This document shows positions 1-8,345 of a DNA stretch of 64,000 bases, one piece after another. The DNA lies in contig JAHHHN010000014.1 of NCBI GenBank assembly GCA_019359325.1, positions 62,001 through 126,000 of the forward strand. Reading direction: 5' to 3'. Position 1 is the stretch's first letter, and each line of letters begins with the position of its first letter. Both the position numbers and the translations under genes were made by a program. The notes beneath the pieces were generated by a model, which saw nothing but the letters and a program-made list of their open reading frames with translations, was not told the origin of the DNA and made no database searches. The DNA comes from Mojavia pulchra JT2-VF2 (GTDB taxonomy: Bacteria; Cyanobacteriota; Cyanobacteriia; Cyanobacteriales; Nostocaceae).

Positions 1-41
1 AGAGTCTTAGCTGTGTCTTTCGCAATTTGCTTGAGATTCAT
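1..41 (-). CDS. rbcX: RbcX, RuBisCO assembly chaperone (5' fragment)
   Basis: The first 13 codons of a minus-strand gene run off the left edge of the window. They read MNLKQIAKDTAKT, which matches the conserved N-terminus of cyanobacterial RbcX. In this family RbcX is a small dimeric chaperone that holds the C-terminal tail of RbcL during assembly of the L8 core. The position just downstream of rbcL on the same strand fits the usual rbcL-rbcX-rbcS operon; rbcS would lie outside the window. The ATG is at 39-41. Only the N-terminus is visible, so the call rests on this short match plus gene order. Confidence 0.85.
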   Translation of the reverse strand, partial: MNLKQIAKDTAKT

Positions 42-73
42 GCTTGACCCCAGCCTTTAAAGTATGAAGTACG

Positions 74-125
74 AAGGATAAAGGATGAAATAATTGAAGT
101 AATTTGAACTTCAGCCTTTATCCTT
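74..125. repeat. Inverted repeat between rbcL and rbcX
   Basis: AAGGATAAAGG at 74-84 is the exact reverse complement of CCTTTATCCTT at 115-125, so an 11-bp stem with a 30-nt loop can form in the rbcL-rbcX intercistronic RNA. No U-tract follows on the minus strand. It is more likely a processing or stability hairpin than a terminator. A further copy of the TTCAGCCTTTATC motif next to it, at 132-144, runs over the rbcL stop codon. Confidence 0.5.
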
Positions 126-142
126 ACCACCTTCAGCCTTTA

Positions 143-1573
143 TCAGACGGTATCCATGGCCTCGAATTCAAACTTGATTTCTTTCCACAGTTCGCAAGCT
201 ACGGCCAGTTCAGGAGACCACTTAGCAGCTTCACGGATAACATCGTTACCTTCACGAGCCAAGTTACGGCCTTCGTTACGAGCTTGGATACAAGCTTCCA
301 AAGCTACACGGTTAGCGGTTGCACCAGGTGCGTTACCCCAGGGGTGACCGAGGGTACCACCACCGAATTGTAGAACGGAGTCATCACCGAAGATTTCTAC
401 TAGTGCGGGCATGTGCCATACGTGGATACCACCGGAAGCAACTGCCATTACACCAGGCATAGAAGCCCAGTCTTGGGTGAAGTAGATACCGCGAGACTTG
501 TCTTGTTCTACATAGTTTTCGCGCAACAGGTCAACGAAGCCCATTGTGATTCCACGCTCACCTTCGAGCTTACCAACCACTGTACCAGTGTGGATGTGGT
601 CACCACCAGACATCCGCAGGGTCTTAGCCAAAACACGGAAGTGGATACCGTGGTTCTTTTGACGGTCAATAACAGCGTGCATTGCACGGTGAATGTGTAG
701 CAGAATACCATTATCACGACACCAACGAGCCAAGGTGGTGTTAGCGGTGAAACCTGCGGTGAGGTAGTCGTGCATGATGATGGGCATTTTGAGTTCTTTA
801 GCGAACTCAGCCCGCTTCAGCATTTCTTCGCAGGTGGGGGCAGTAACGTTCAGGTAGTGACCTTTGATTTCGCCGGTTTCTGCTTGAGCTTTGTGGATAG
901 CTTCAGCAACGAACAAGAAGCGATCGCGCCATCTTTGGAATGGTGCGGAGTTGATATTTTCGTCGTCTTTGGTGAAGTCCAAACCACCGCGCAAACACTC
1001 GTACACAGCGCGTCCGTAGTTCTTAGCGGACAGACCCAATTTGGGTTTAATGGTACAACCCAGCAAGGGACGACCATATTTGTTTAATTTGTCACGCTCA
1101 ACTTGGATACCGTGAGGAGGCCCTTGGAAGGTCTTCAGGTAAGCAACAGGAATCCGCAAGTCTTCCAGACGTAGCGCCCGCAAAGCTTTAAAACCAAACA
1201 CGTTACCTACAATAGAGGTCAACATGTTGGTTACGGAGCCTTCCTCAAACAAGTCTAGAGGATAAGCAACGTAGGCAATGTACTGATTGTCTTCACCAGC
1301 AACAGGTTCGATGTCGTAGCAACGACCTTTGTAGCGATCTAGGTCGGTGAGCAAGTCTGTCCATACGGTAGTCCAAGTACCAGTGGAAGACTCAGCAGCT
1401 ACAGCAGCACCTGCTTCTTCGGGTGGAACTCCAGGTTGGGGAGTCATCCGGAATGCGGCAAGAATATCTGTATCTTTAGGTGTGTAATCGGGTGTGTAAT
1501 AAGTCAGTCTGTAATCTTTTACCCCTGCCTGATACCCTGATTTGCTCTGGGTCTTCGTTTGAGCGTAAGACAT
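143..1573 (-). CDS. rbcL: RuBisCO large subunit, form IB
   Basis: The 476-residue protein catalyses carboxylation or oxygenation of ribulose-1,5-bisphosphate in the Calvin cycle, inside carboxysomes. The form IB cyanobacterial large subunit is recognisable throughout. TIKPKLGLS carries the first catalytic lysine, [10 protein letters not shown] the carbamylated lysine and the Mg-binding Asp/Glu, and [12 protein letters not shown] and [17 protein letters not shown] the phosphate-binding loops including loop 6. Length is normal for the family and there are no frame breaks. The ATG at 1571-1573 is preceded by a GGAAGGGA ribosome-binding site. rbcX follows on the same strand about 100 bp downstream. 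The long upstream gap agrees with the long leaders known for cyanobacterial rbcL. Confidence 0.99.
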   Translation of the reverse strand: MSYAQTKTQSKSGYQAGVKDYRLTYYTPDYTPKDTDILAAFRMTPQPGVPPEEAGAAVAAESSTGTWTTVWTDLLTDLDRYKGRCYDIEPVAGEDNQYIAYVAYPLDLFEEGSVTNMLTSIVGNVFGFKALRALRLEDLRIPVAYLKTFQGPPHGIQVERDKLNKYGRPLLGCTIKPKLGLSAKNYGRAVYECLRGGLDFTKDDENINSAPFQRWRDRFLFVAEAIHKAQAETGEIKGHYLNVTAPTCEEMLKRAEFAKELKMPIIMHDYLTAGFTANTTLARWCRDNGILLHIHRAMHAVIDRQKNHGIHFRVLAKTLRMSGGDHIHTGTVVGKLEGERGITMGFVDLLRENYVEQDKSRGIYFTQDWASMPGVMAVASGGIHVWHMPALVEIFGDDSVLQFGGGTLGHPWGNAPGATANRVALEACIQARNEGRNLAREGNDVIREAAKWSPELAVACELWKEIKFEFEAMDTV

Positions 1574-2470
1574 AAATTCCCTTCCAAGAAGTCACACTTT
1601 ATTACTTAACAAATCACGTCGTATGCAATTTCCCCTCACCCCGCTCTTTCCCCCTGTAAGCGGGGGTAAGATCAGGAAAATTTTTTGTTAAGGGTTGCTG
1701 ATGGCAGAGGGTAGCAGTTTGTTTTCAAGAATATTTGCTGAAGTATCAAAGACATCCTCATTAGTTTTCTTGTTTTTTTAGAGGCACACGACTGTGTACT
1801 TCTATTTCTCCCTCATCCCAGGACTCAAAATTCTTTCTTATCTATTCCTCTTACCCCTCTCAACCTTCTTGGCCCTACCTAACCTCACCGCTTGGCGAGG
1901 ATGGGCCTTGATCATTGCCCCTAAGGAACATCTAGGTGTATGGGCTGGCTAGCTGGCATATTTCCTTAATTTCCTTGATTTTCGGGGAATCACAAAGAGA
2001 AACTTTTACTGAGGTTTTTTTAGAGGAGTCGTGAGCGAAAGACAAAAATTGCACACCACGTAATTTGTAACTTGTCTCACAATATATCAAGAAATCAATA
2101 AGTTATACTTTGAAACTTTTTAACTTATGTATTTAAATTTGTTATTACATAAAGTTTTAAACATTTTGTTAAGAGTTATTTACAAAAACCAACCTCTAAC
2201 TGTATAGACTTGGGAGGATATGGAGTTCTCTGCGGGGCGGGGTACTATGGAAACGCTTATCTGGCTTTGATTTGAGAAAAATTGCCGCTGACGTTTAAAA
2301 AATCCAACTACAGGGAACACTGAAACTACACCCAGCCATTTTGGGTAATGAACTTCTTTTAGGAGTTGGGAAAGCGAGAAAGGTTAAGGGAGAAGGGGAA
2401 ACGCAATAGAATAATTCTTCCCTTTCGCCTTTACTCATTAACCCTTTCCCTACCTCTAGTAAAAGTACCT
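1574..2470. other. Intergenic region between divergent rbcL and propeller gene
   Basis: About 900 bp separate two divergent genes. The half near rbcL must hold the rbcL promoter and leader, but I could not assign a convincing -10 box or NtcA site by eye. At 1885-1905 a small hairpin, CTCACC-GCTT-GGCGAG, lies in a locally GC-richer patch. The stretch 2050-2200 is very AT-rich. No ORF here looks like a protein. The stretch 2366-2470 is open in the downstream frame from a TTG but is probably leader. Confidence 0.5.
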
Positions 2471-3634
2471 ATGGCTGTGGGAATTGTTTTGAAAGGGAAT
2501 GTCACCGTGATTTTGTTTCGTAAGCGTACCAGTATATTGATTACTTCTATCCTGGCCGGGTTGATAGTTCTGCCGAGTATTGGAATGGTCGTAGTGACTA
2601 ATCCAGCTAAGGCGCAGAAAACTGATAGTCCTGCTCCAGCACAAAAAAAACCTGCTCTCAATTCTCCATCTCAGTCAACTCCTTCTTATCCAGCTGCTGC
2701 ACCACCGCCGCGAGTAGACCCCTTGCCCGATCAGCGGGAAGCGCAAGAGCATTCGATAGAAACCGATTATCGAATTAGCAATTTGTTAGGGGATGTTACA
2801 GGCAATCTCTGGGTTGCTTCGTGGCGGGGATTGTCGCGGATTGACCCCAATACTGGCAAGATTTTAGCTCGCGTTAGTTTACCCAATGTCGCCATTAGCG
2901 CTTTAGCTCAAGATAAAGTAGGGCGCTTGTGGGTCGGAAATTATGAAGGACTGATACGAGTAGAACCTCGTACTAATGAAATCACAGCGCAAAATTTATT
3001 TTTGCCTTCTAAACGGGTTTTATCGCTGTTGGTTGACAAGCGGGGCTATTTGTGGACAGGAACTGATAACGGTTTAGCCCTTGTTAGCCCTGACCAAGGC
3101 TTAATTATGACAACGTTAAAAAATTTGCCTGGTGTCAGTGCGAATGCCTTGACTTTAGATGCTGATGGTCATCTTTGGGTCGGTACTCTTGATGGATTGG
3201 TGCGAGTAAATACCGCCAAGGCTGCGATTATGAAGCGGATCGCTGATTTACCAGGGGCGACCGTACAAGCCCTAGCGATTAGCCCTGAAGGATTCATTTG
3301 GGCGGGGATGCCGAATAATTTACTAGTTATTAACCCCAAAACTGGTGCAGTGCTGCGATCAGTAACTCGCTTACGTGGACGTAATGTTACAGCAGTGCGC
3401 TTTGCCAAAGATGGTAGTGTTTGGATCGGTACTAACAATGGTTTGTTACGATTAAATCCAAGTACAGGCGCTGTATTAGACGAAGTTACTGCACTTCCTT
3501 CAAGCCGAGTGCTTTCCCTTGCCCCTGACATTGGCAATAAATTATGGATTGGCACTAGTGAAGGTCTGGCTTGGTTAATGCCCGAAGTGGGCAGTGCAAA
3601 AACCCATCTTGCTTTTAGCCGCGCTGTGAAGTAG
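2471..3634 (+). CDS. Exported seven-bladed propeller protein
   Basis: The ATG at 2471 puts a basic segment and a hydrophobic stretch (about residues 20-40, ending near NPAKAQK) at the N-terminus, which looks like a signal peptide or anchor. The TTG at 2366 would add 35 residues in front of it and is less likely. A Pro/Ala-rich linker follows. Seven repeats of about 39 residues then each carry a (L/I/V)W(V/T/A/I)(A/G)xxxxGL core: LWVASWRGL, LWVGNYEGL, LWTGTDNGL, LWVGTLDGL, IWAGMPNNL, VWIGTNNGL and LWIGTSEGL. This is the two-component-regulator propeller repeat, and seven copies make one full propeller. In its usual setting the repeat is the sensor part of a membrane kinase; here no kinase follows, so a stand-alone periplasmic or extracellular binding role is inferred. 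Confidence 0.8.
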   Translation: MAVGIVLKGNVTVILFRKRTSILITSILAGLIVLPSIGMVVVTNPAKAQKTDSPAPAQKKPALNSPSQSTPSYPAAAPPPRVDPLPDQREAQEHSIETDYRISNLLGDVTGNLWVASWRGLSRIDPNTGKILARVSLPNVAISALAQDKVGRLWVGNYEGLIRVEPRTNEITAQNLFLPSKRVLSLLVDKRGYLWTGTDNGLALVSPDQGLIMTTLKNLPGVSANALTLDADGHLWVGTLDGLVRVNTAKAAIMKRIADLPGATVQALAISPEGFIWAGMPNNLLVINPKTGAVLRSVTRLRGRNVTAVRFAKDGSVWIGTNNGLLRLNPSTGAVLDEVTALPSSRVLSLAPDIGNKLWIGTSEGLAWLMPEVGSAKTHLAFSRAVK

Positions 3635-3746
3635 GGGCTGGGGATTGGGGACTGGGGACTAGGGACGAAAAAAGTTTTCCCAATACCTGATACCCGATAC
3701 CCAATACCTAATCCCCAATCTAAAATTCAAAATCTAAAATCTAAAA
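3635..3746. repeat. Dispersed GGGGACT/ATACCCAAT inverted repeat
   Basis: This low-complexity spacer has a G-rich left arm (GGGGCTGGGGATTGGGGACT) and a C-rich right arm (repeats of ATACCCAAT and CCCCAATC) that can fold back on each other, followed by AAAATTCAAAATCTAAAAT units. The same family recurs at 24560-24638 and 30163-30350. Confidence 0.8.
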
Positions 3747-3752
3747 TTGGCA

Positions 3753-4526
3753 ATGGCAGTTACCACCCAGCAATTAATTCAATGGAAACAACAGGGACGC
3801 TCAATTGTAGCGTTGACCGCTTGGGATTATACGATCGCCCAACTTCTTGACTCTGCTGGGGTGGATTTAATCCTGGTGGGTGACTCTATGGCTGTAGTTC
3901 TTGGCTATGAGACAACCTTACCAATTACCTTAGAAGAGATGCTATATCATGCTAAAGCGGTGCGCCGTGGTGTGAAACGCGCTTTAGTAGTAGTAGATTT
4001 GCCTTTTTTGACTTATCAAGAAAGTATCCAACAAGCGATGCACTCAGCTGGGTTGGTACTCAAGGAAACTGGCGCTCAAGCTGTCAAGTTGGAAGGTGGC
4101 TATCCCGCAATGGTAGAAACTGTTGCTCGTTTGGTACAAGCAGGTATCCCTGTGATGGGTCACGTGGGTTTGACGCCCCAATCAGTACATCAACTGGGGT
4201 TACGACAACAGGGGAAAACTCAAGAAGCAGGAGAGAGAATTTTAAATGAAGCGATCGCTCTAGAACAAGCAGGTGTTTTTTCGATAGTTTTAGAGCATAT
4301 ACCCACAGATTTAGCAATGCAGATTACGCAAAAACTAAGTGTTCCCACAATTGGGATTGGTGCGGGGCCTCACTGTAATGGGCAAGTTTTAGTAACCTCT
4401 GATGTACTTGGTCTTTCAGAAAAGCAACCACCATTTGCCAAGGTTTATACAAATCTGCGAGAGACAATTACTAAAGCTGTGCAGGATTATGCTGTAGAAG
4501 TGCGAGAGCGGAAGTTTCCACAATAG
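3753..4526 (+). CDS. panB: 3-methyl-2-oxobutanoate hydroxymethyltransferase
   Basis: PanB transfers the one-carbon unit of 5,10-methylene-tetrahydrofolate to alpha-ketoisovalerate, giving ketopantoate in pantothenate and CoA synthesis. The sequence shows the TIM-barrel motifs [19 protein letters not shown] (Mg and substrate loop), [21 protein letters not shown] and [15 protein letters not shown]. Length (257 residues) is typical. The ATG at 3753 is chosen over the TTG at 3747. No good Shine-Dalgarno sequence precedes it because an AAAATCTAAAATT repeat reaches to within a few bases of the start. There is no panC next to it. Confidence 0.96.
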   Translation: MAVTTQQLIQWKQQGRSIVALTAWDYTIAQLLDSAGVDLILVGDSMAVVLGYETTLPITLEEMLYHAKAVRRGVKRALVVVDLPFLTYQESIQQAMHSAGLVLKETGAQAVKLEGGYPAMVETVARLVQAGIPVMGHVGLTPQSVHQLGLRQQGKTQEAGERILNEAIALEQAGVFSIVLEHIPTDLAMQITQKLSVPTIGIGAGPHCNGQVLVTSDVLGLSEKQPPFAKVYTNLRETITKAVQDYAVEVRERKFPQ

Positions 4527-4893
4527 GTTTTTTCTATGTGCAAGCAAAACTGCGAATTCTATTGCTAAATCTAAATCTCCAGTTCGGGACTTTATCCGCA
4601 CTCTTATACCAATTCAAAATTCGCCCATTAAAAATTCAAAATTCAGGAAGGCAGATTTGTATCTGTCACATTCTTTTTTCAATTGGTATTACAGATATTC
4701 TTACTCAGTTTTGTCTGTCGCTTTTAGCCCACATTGGCATAAGCAATTAAAATTCAAAACCTAAAGTTAATAAGTATCCTGGCTGCTGACTGTATGTAAA
4801 TTAAATGTGGAACAGCTTATTAATCCAATATCATTGGCTGAGACATTTCTTGCTTAGTCTCAACTACAGTAGAAGCAGCAAGTTTTTTTAACT
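4527..4893. other. Intergenic, AT-rich with dispersed repeat
   Basis: This is the convergent gap between panB and the unknown minus-strand pair. It holds a TTCAAAATTC-type dispersed repeat at about 4610-4645. I see no clear terminator and no credible gene. Confidence 0.4.
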
Positions 4894-5196
4894 CTAGTTT
4901 CCAAAATCTACGTCTGTAGTTCCAAGGTTCAAATCAGACGAAGAGTGTAACAACAGCCAATGCTTACGCTTAGTCTTATTTTTGAGAACATTCACATAAT
5001 TGTCAGCGTAGCGGAAAGCAGATGCACGATCATAAGCAGCGATCGCTAAAGCTTGTGAGAAAACTTTTGTCGGGATTTCAAAACCGGAAAATTTTTCCAT
5101 TAAAATCATCAAATCCGCATCTGTTACAGGCAGAGTGGGTTCTTGTACCTGTTCCGGTTCATTAAAAAATATATCTTCATTTAGCGCTTTGGACAT
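4894..5196 (-). CDS. Hypothetical protein, second gene of an overlapping pair
   Basis: This 100-residue protein is soluble and mixed-charge: an acidic N-terminus (ALNEDIFFNEPEQVQEP), then a segment likely to be helical (DADLMILMEKFSGFEIPTKVFSQALAIAAYDRASAF) and a basic stretch KNKTKRKHW. I recognise no family. Its start overlaps the end of the upstream gene at 5177-5196 in another frame, which suggests translational coupling and a shared function. No signal peptide or membrane segment is seen. Confidence 0.6.
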   Translation of the reverse strand: MSKALNEDIFFNEPEQVQEPTLPVTDADLMILMEKFSGFEIPTKVFSQALAIAAYDRASAFRYADNYVNVLKNKTKRKHWLLLHSSSDLNLGTTDVDFGN

Positions 5197-5422
5197 TTAA
5201 CACCTCCCCAAAAGCATAAGATGCAAAGCCTGTGATGAAATTTAACTGTTGCTCACGAGTTTGTAAGTTCATTGGAAGTTCACTGCTAGAACATCCTATC
5301 TCTGCCAAAATCTGCAAACAGTAAGCACTGAGTTCAGAATAGGAAGCTCGCTCCCACTCAACAGCTACCTCTTTCGCCCTTTCCAGATTGACTCGGATCA
5401 CCGTCATTACAGGGTTCGTCAT
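5177..5422 (-). CDS. Hypothetical protein, first gene of an overlapping pair
   Basis: This 81-residue protein begins MTNPVMTVIRVNLERAKEV, which suggests a short strand and then helices. It has two cysteines (YCLQILAEIGCSS) and no recognised domain. A GAGGGTAAATTT stretch lies just before the ATG. The gene overlaps the next one by 20 bp. Upstream is a long AT-rich gap with a perfect 18-bp palindrome that could be an operator. Both genes have normal cyanobacterial codon use, so they are probably real. Confidence 0.6.
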   Translation of the reverse strand: MTNPVMTVIRVNLERAKEVAVEWERASYSELSAYCLQILAEIGCSSSELPMNLQTREQQLNFITGFASYAFGEVLNVQSAK

Positions 5423-6021
5423 AAATTTACCCTCATCAACTCGATACTTGCAGTTTTGCTTAGAACCCCATATCAGCGTAACTGTGTTATTGCTGAACTT
5501 ATTTTGAGGGGATAGTAGAGCATCAGCGTAATTACGGACTATAGTTAGTAGTGATCCCTGAGATTGTCTTCTTAATTGCTACACAAAAATCATCCTGAAA
5601 TATATTTCAGGTATTCTTTAGTAGTAAAAGATTTTCTCCATTAATAGTTTAATAATTAATCAATATATTTCGTATTTTTACTTACATTGATTATAGTGCT
5701 ATTACTGAGCAAAATAAGCTGTAACTTCAAAACTATTGAGATACGGAATCAGCAGTTTACCAGGGTTAAGCAGAACGGAAAAGGGTTCTTAAGCTTCATT
5801 TTTGTTTACAAAACCATGTTTAGTTTTTTCCGGTTTTTATGAAAATCGGCAGAAAGCAGAAAATAGAAGGGAAGAAAGTCTTTTAGCTACTTTTTGTGTT
5901 TTACGTTTAATTGTTTCCAGCTACTGATAAGCATTTCCAGGCTCTTCATCCAAATGCAATGGCTGGATGTTCTACAGCAAATGAATAACAACTGATTGGC
6001 GAGGTTGTGATACTCACAAAC
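5423..6021. other. AT-rich intergenic region with an 18-bp perfect palindrome
   Basis: About 600 bp without a credible ORF on either strand. At 5594-5611 the sequence CCTGAAATATATTTCAGG is a perfect palindrome about 170 bp upstream of the minus-strand pair. It has the form of a dimeric-regulator operator, but no U-tract or known motif identifies it. The rest is AT-rich and unremarkable until the minisatellite begins. Confidence 0.5.
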
Positions 6022-6355
6022 GAGTATCTGAGGTGGATGAACGGAGTTCCAAGACTCGTTAATCAGTAGTTGAGGGAGATGAACGCAGTTCCAAGACTCG
6101 TTAATCAGTAGTTGAGGGAGATGAACGCAGTTCCAAGACTCGTTAATCAGTAGTTGAGGGAGATGAACGCAGTTCTAAGACTCGTTAATCAGTAGTTGAG
6201 GGAGATGAACGCAGTTCCAAGACTCGTTAATCAGTAGTTGAGGGAGATGAACGCAGTTCTAAGACTCGTTAATCAGTAGTTGAGGGAGATGAACGCAGTT
6301 CTAAGACTCGTTAATCAGTAGTTGAGGGAGATGAACGCAGTTCTAAGACTCGTTA
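6022..6355. repeat. 42-bp minisatellite, main block (8 units)
   Basis: Eight head-to-tail units of exactly 42 bp start at 6022, 6064, 6106, 6148, 6190, 6232, 6274 and 6316. The first is a divergent form (GAGTATCTGAGGTGGATGAA). The other seven are almost identical and differ mainly at one C/T site (GTTCCAAGA or GTTCTAAGA), ordered C C C T C T T T from the first unit. The unit is 14 codons long, but all plus-strand frames of the main units contain a stop. On the minus strand one frame is open only in the C variant and has TAG in the T variant. The array is therefore non-coding as it stands. Confidence 0.95.
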
Positions 6356-6584
6356 TATCAAGTCCATCTAATTAGTTATCATAAACACTCGTGAAAACTC
6401 TCTGCGCCCACCGAAGTTTGCTCAACGGGGGGAACCCCCCTTCGGGTGAATCCTACGGATACGCTGCGCGAGCGCCAGTCACCTGCGGAGGGAAACCCTC
6501 CCGCAGTGCTGGACTCACTGCACCGCAACTTCTCTCTGCGTCTCTGCGTGAGCTTTAAGTGTAACTGTTTTGCCGGACATGATA
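6356..6584. mobile_element. Small inverted-repeat element, copy 1, inside the minisatellite
   Basis: The left end TATCAAGTCC (6356-6365) and the right end GGACATGATA (6575-6584) are inverted repeats with one mismatch. TTA flanks both sides (6353-6355 and 6585-6587), as a 3-bp target duplication would. Removing the element and one TTA restores the 42-bp register of the array exactly. The 229-bp interior has no transposase; it holds GC-rich dispersed repeats (GAATCCTACGGATACGCTGC, CTCTGCGTCTCTGCGTGAGC). A second copy with the same ends lies at 61993-62118. Confidence 0.75.
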
Positions 6585-6679
6585 TTAATGAGTATCTGAG
6601 GCAGATGAATGGAGTTCTAAGACTCGCCGACGAGTATCTGAGGTGGATGAACGTAGTTCTAAGACTTGTCGACGAGTAT
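6585..6679. repeat. 42-bp minisatellite, distal block (2 units)
   Basis: Two more 42-bp units begin at 6590 and 6632, followed by a partial GAGTAT. They are more diverged from the main block and match its first unit best. Unlike the main block they are open in frame and would encode a 14-residue repeat of the type DEYLRQMNGVLRLA. This looks like the ancestral coding form of the repeat, but no start codon or ribosome-binding site supports a gene here. Confidence 0.85.
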
Positions 6680-6686
6680 TAATTTA

Positions 6687-7163
6687 TCAAGAACCGGAGA
6701 TTTTTGCAGATTTGGCTTTACCAATAGCTTTAAAGCGTTCACCCAACTGTTCGGCGAGAGTTTTTAACCCTGGAGTTTTCTTTGCGGCTGTTTTGACGTA
6801 ATCATAAACTGTCAAACTGCTGCTCATGGCTTCACTACCAACTGCCAAAAGAGTATCATCTACTTGTTCGGTGAGTTGCCGCATTGAGGTTAAAAGTTCG
6901 GTGAGCGTAGTGGCTAATTGGTAATCTTGGACAAGTTCCTCAACTTTAAAACTGGCTGGGAGAATTTCACGGTTTGACTGAGCAGCAGTGACGCTATTAT
7001 TAACGAAGGCTAGGCTTTTATCGCCCATTTTCACTAACTTACGCCGCTCTTCGGTGCTGAGGTTAACTAAAAAGGGTAGCTTTTTTTGGATTGTCTGTAG
7101 CGCTGCTTTAATGTCTCGGATATCTTCTGGCGAAAGAGTGCCTTTGATATTTTGATAACTCAT
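6687..7163 (-). CDS. Conserved hypothetical helical protein
   Basis: This 158-residue soluble protein is rich in predicted helix with many Lys, Glu and Leu residues (LSPEDIRDIKAALQTIQKKLPFL, LTELLTSMRQLTEQVDDTLLAVG). The C-terminus is basic (GERFKAIGKAKSAKISGS). It has no catalytic motif, signal peptide or membrane segment that I can see. The ATG at 7161-7163 follows a weak purine stretch. The stop codon lies 8 bp from the end of the minisatellite. I do not recognise the family. Confidence 0.7.
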   Translation of the reverse strand: MSYQNIKGTLSPEDIRDIKAALQTIQKKLPFLVNLSTEERRKLVKMGDKSLAFVNNSVTAAQSNREILPASFKVEELVQDYQLATTLTELLTSMRQLTEQVDDTLLAVGSEAMSSSLTVYDYVKTAAKKTPGLKTLAEQLGERFKAIGKAKSAKISGS

Positions 7164-7349
7164 CGTATTATTACCCTGGTATTTCTAATGGGAAAGTAGC
7201 AATAGTTGCTAAGTATATGATTCCCACAGATCAAGGTAATTGCACATTTTGTGGCAATTTAGGAGTAATTGAGGAGCGATCGCCCCAATACACCAACAGG
7301 CTGGTAGATAATAGACTATGCTAGTCCTAATTCTTTCGTGAATAACAAA

Positions 7350-7379
7350 ATCCCCGACTTCTTAAAGAAGCCGGGGATC
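7350..7379. terminator. Strong hairpin, ATCCCCGACTTCTT type
   Basis: ATCCCCG-ACTTCTT and AGAAG-CCGGGGAT form a stem of about 13 bp with a short AA loop and one asymmetric position. A run of A lies on the left side, so on the minus strand a U-rich tail follows. It probably ends transcription coming from the minus-strand genes to its right. This sequence type is also a common dispersed hairpin in cyanobacteria. Confidence 0.55.
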
Positions 7380-7393
7380 TAAGCCCTCAATTT

Positions 7394-7660
7394 TTACTTG
7401 TCTAATTCTGCCAACTTTTTCTGAGCAAACTCCCGGATTTTCTCAGGACGTTATCGCAATCGTAGAAAGCGGTTTGGCTTACGTATAAATCTAATTGCTG
7501 GCTTGCTGAACTACGAACTGGCACATGCTTGTTGATTCGTGCAGGAGGTCTAATGGTTTCAGATGCTCCCGAACTGAGGTTACATACCCTTCTAGGGTGT
7601 TGCGATACGAACAAAGTCTGACCACCCTGGCTATAAAACTTTTAGCAGGGTCATCAGGTT
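7394..7660 (-). pseudogene. Frameshifted remnant of a small gene
   Basis: Read on the minus strand, the distal end encodes RPEKIREFAQKKLAELDK followed by a TAA at 7394-7396, with the charge pattern of a genuine C-terminus. Just upstream this frame is blocked by a stop, and the sense continues in a neighbouring frame (SQTAFYDCDNV). Further upstream a third frame reads YVTSVREHLKPLDLLHES. The pieces suggest a small gene broken by at least one indel. I cannot name the family, and chance open frames remain possible. Confidence 0.3.
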
Positions 7661-7682
7661 TCATATTTAGAGCCAGTCTCTT

Positions 7683-8345
7683 CTAGGGTGAGAGCACAAC
7701 CTTGTCACTAACAGGGTTTGAAATCTTGAGTGCTTCTGCCTTTTCGTAAGCGCGAATTGTTGCCGGACGTGCATTAATTGTCTCAAACCAACGCTTCAGA
7801 TTCGGAAAATCTTCTAGATTTTGATTTTGGCGCTCATAAAGGGCAATCCAGGGATAAGCAGCAATATCAGCAATGGAATAAACGCCAGCTACAAATTCTC
7901 TATCTGCTAGTCGTTTATCTAACACTGTATACAAGCGTCCTGTTTCTTTGACGTAGCGGTTAATGGCATAATCAATTTTTTCTGGTGCGTATTCGCTAAA
8001 GTGGTGGTTCTGTCCAGCCATTGGCCCTAAACCTCCCATTTGCCAGAATAGCCATTGTAAAACTTCTACGCGCACATCTTGAGGAATTAATTTCCCAATT
8101 TTTTCTGCTAAATATAGCAGAATTGCACCAGACTCAAAAACAGAAATTGGCGCACCTCCATTTGTCGGTTTATGGTCAACAATTGCGGGGATGCGATTGT
8201 TAGGAGAAATCTGACTAAACTCCGGCTTGAATTGCTCGCCAACCATAATATTTATAGGAATAATGTTGTAAAGAATTCCAACTTCTTCCAAGAAAATTGT
8301 GATTTTATTACCGTTTGGGGTTGGCCAATAGTATAGGTCAATCAT
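7683..8345 (-). CDS. Glutathione S-transferase family protein (YfcG/YghU-like)
   Basis: The 220-residue protein has the two-domain GST fold. The N-terminal thioredoxin-like domain starts MIDLYYWPTPNGNKITIFLEE with the TPNG loop that in YfcG/Nu-class enzymes replaces the catalytic Tyr/Ser by Thr and Asn. NNRIPAIVDH (cis-Pro) and SVFESGAILLYLAEK (Glu/Ser binding the gamma-glutamyl group) follow. The helical domain includes FVAGVYSIADIAAYPW, the conserved N-capping region. Family members reduce disulfides or peroxides with glutathione; the substrate here is unknown. Length is normal and the ATG is at 8343-8345. Confidence 0.9.
   Translation of the reverse strand: MIDLYYWPTPNGNKITIFLEEVGILYNIIPINIMVGEQFKPEFSQISPNNRIPAIVDHKPTNGGAPISVFESGAILLYLAEKIGKLIPQDVRVEVLQWLFWQMGGLGPMAGQNHHFSEYAPEKIDYAINRYVKETGRLYTVLDKRLADREFVAGVYSIADIAAYPWIALYERQNQNLEDFPNLKRWFETINARPATIRAYEKAEALKISNPVSDKVVLSP

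Noticed and set aside
1780-2000. Small regulatory RNA upstream of rbcL
   Set aside because: A GC-richer patch with a short hairpin is present, but I could not match it to Yfr or 6S RNA motifs.
6022-6355. CRISPR array
   Set aside because: The units are contiguous with no unique spacers and the unit is 42 bp, so it is a tandem minisatellite. No cas genes are near.
6446-6682. 78-codon plus-strand ORF over the element and distal minisatellite units
   Set aside because: It starts in the mobile element's GC-rich repeat and runs into two 42-bp units; no ribosome-binding site, and the frame is a by-product of the repeats.
7402-7614. 70-codon ORF as an intact gene
   Set aside because: The protein-like signal lies in several frames; only a broken remnant is supported.
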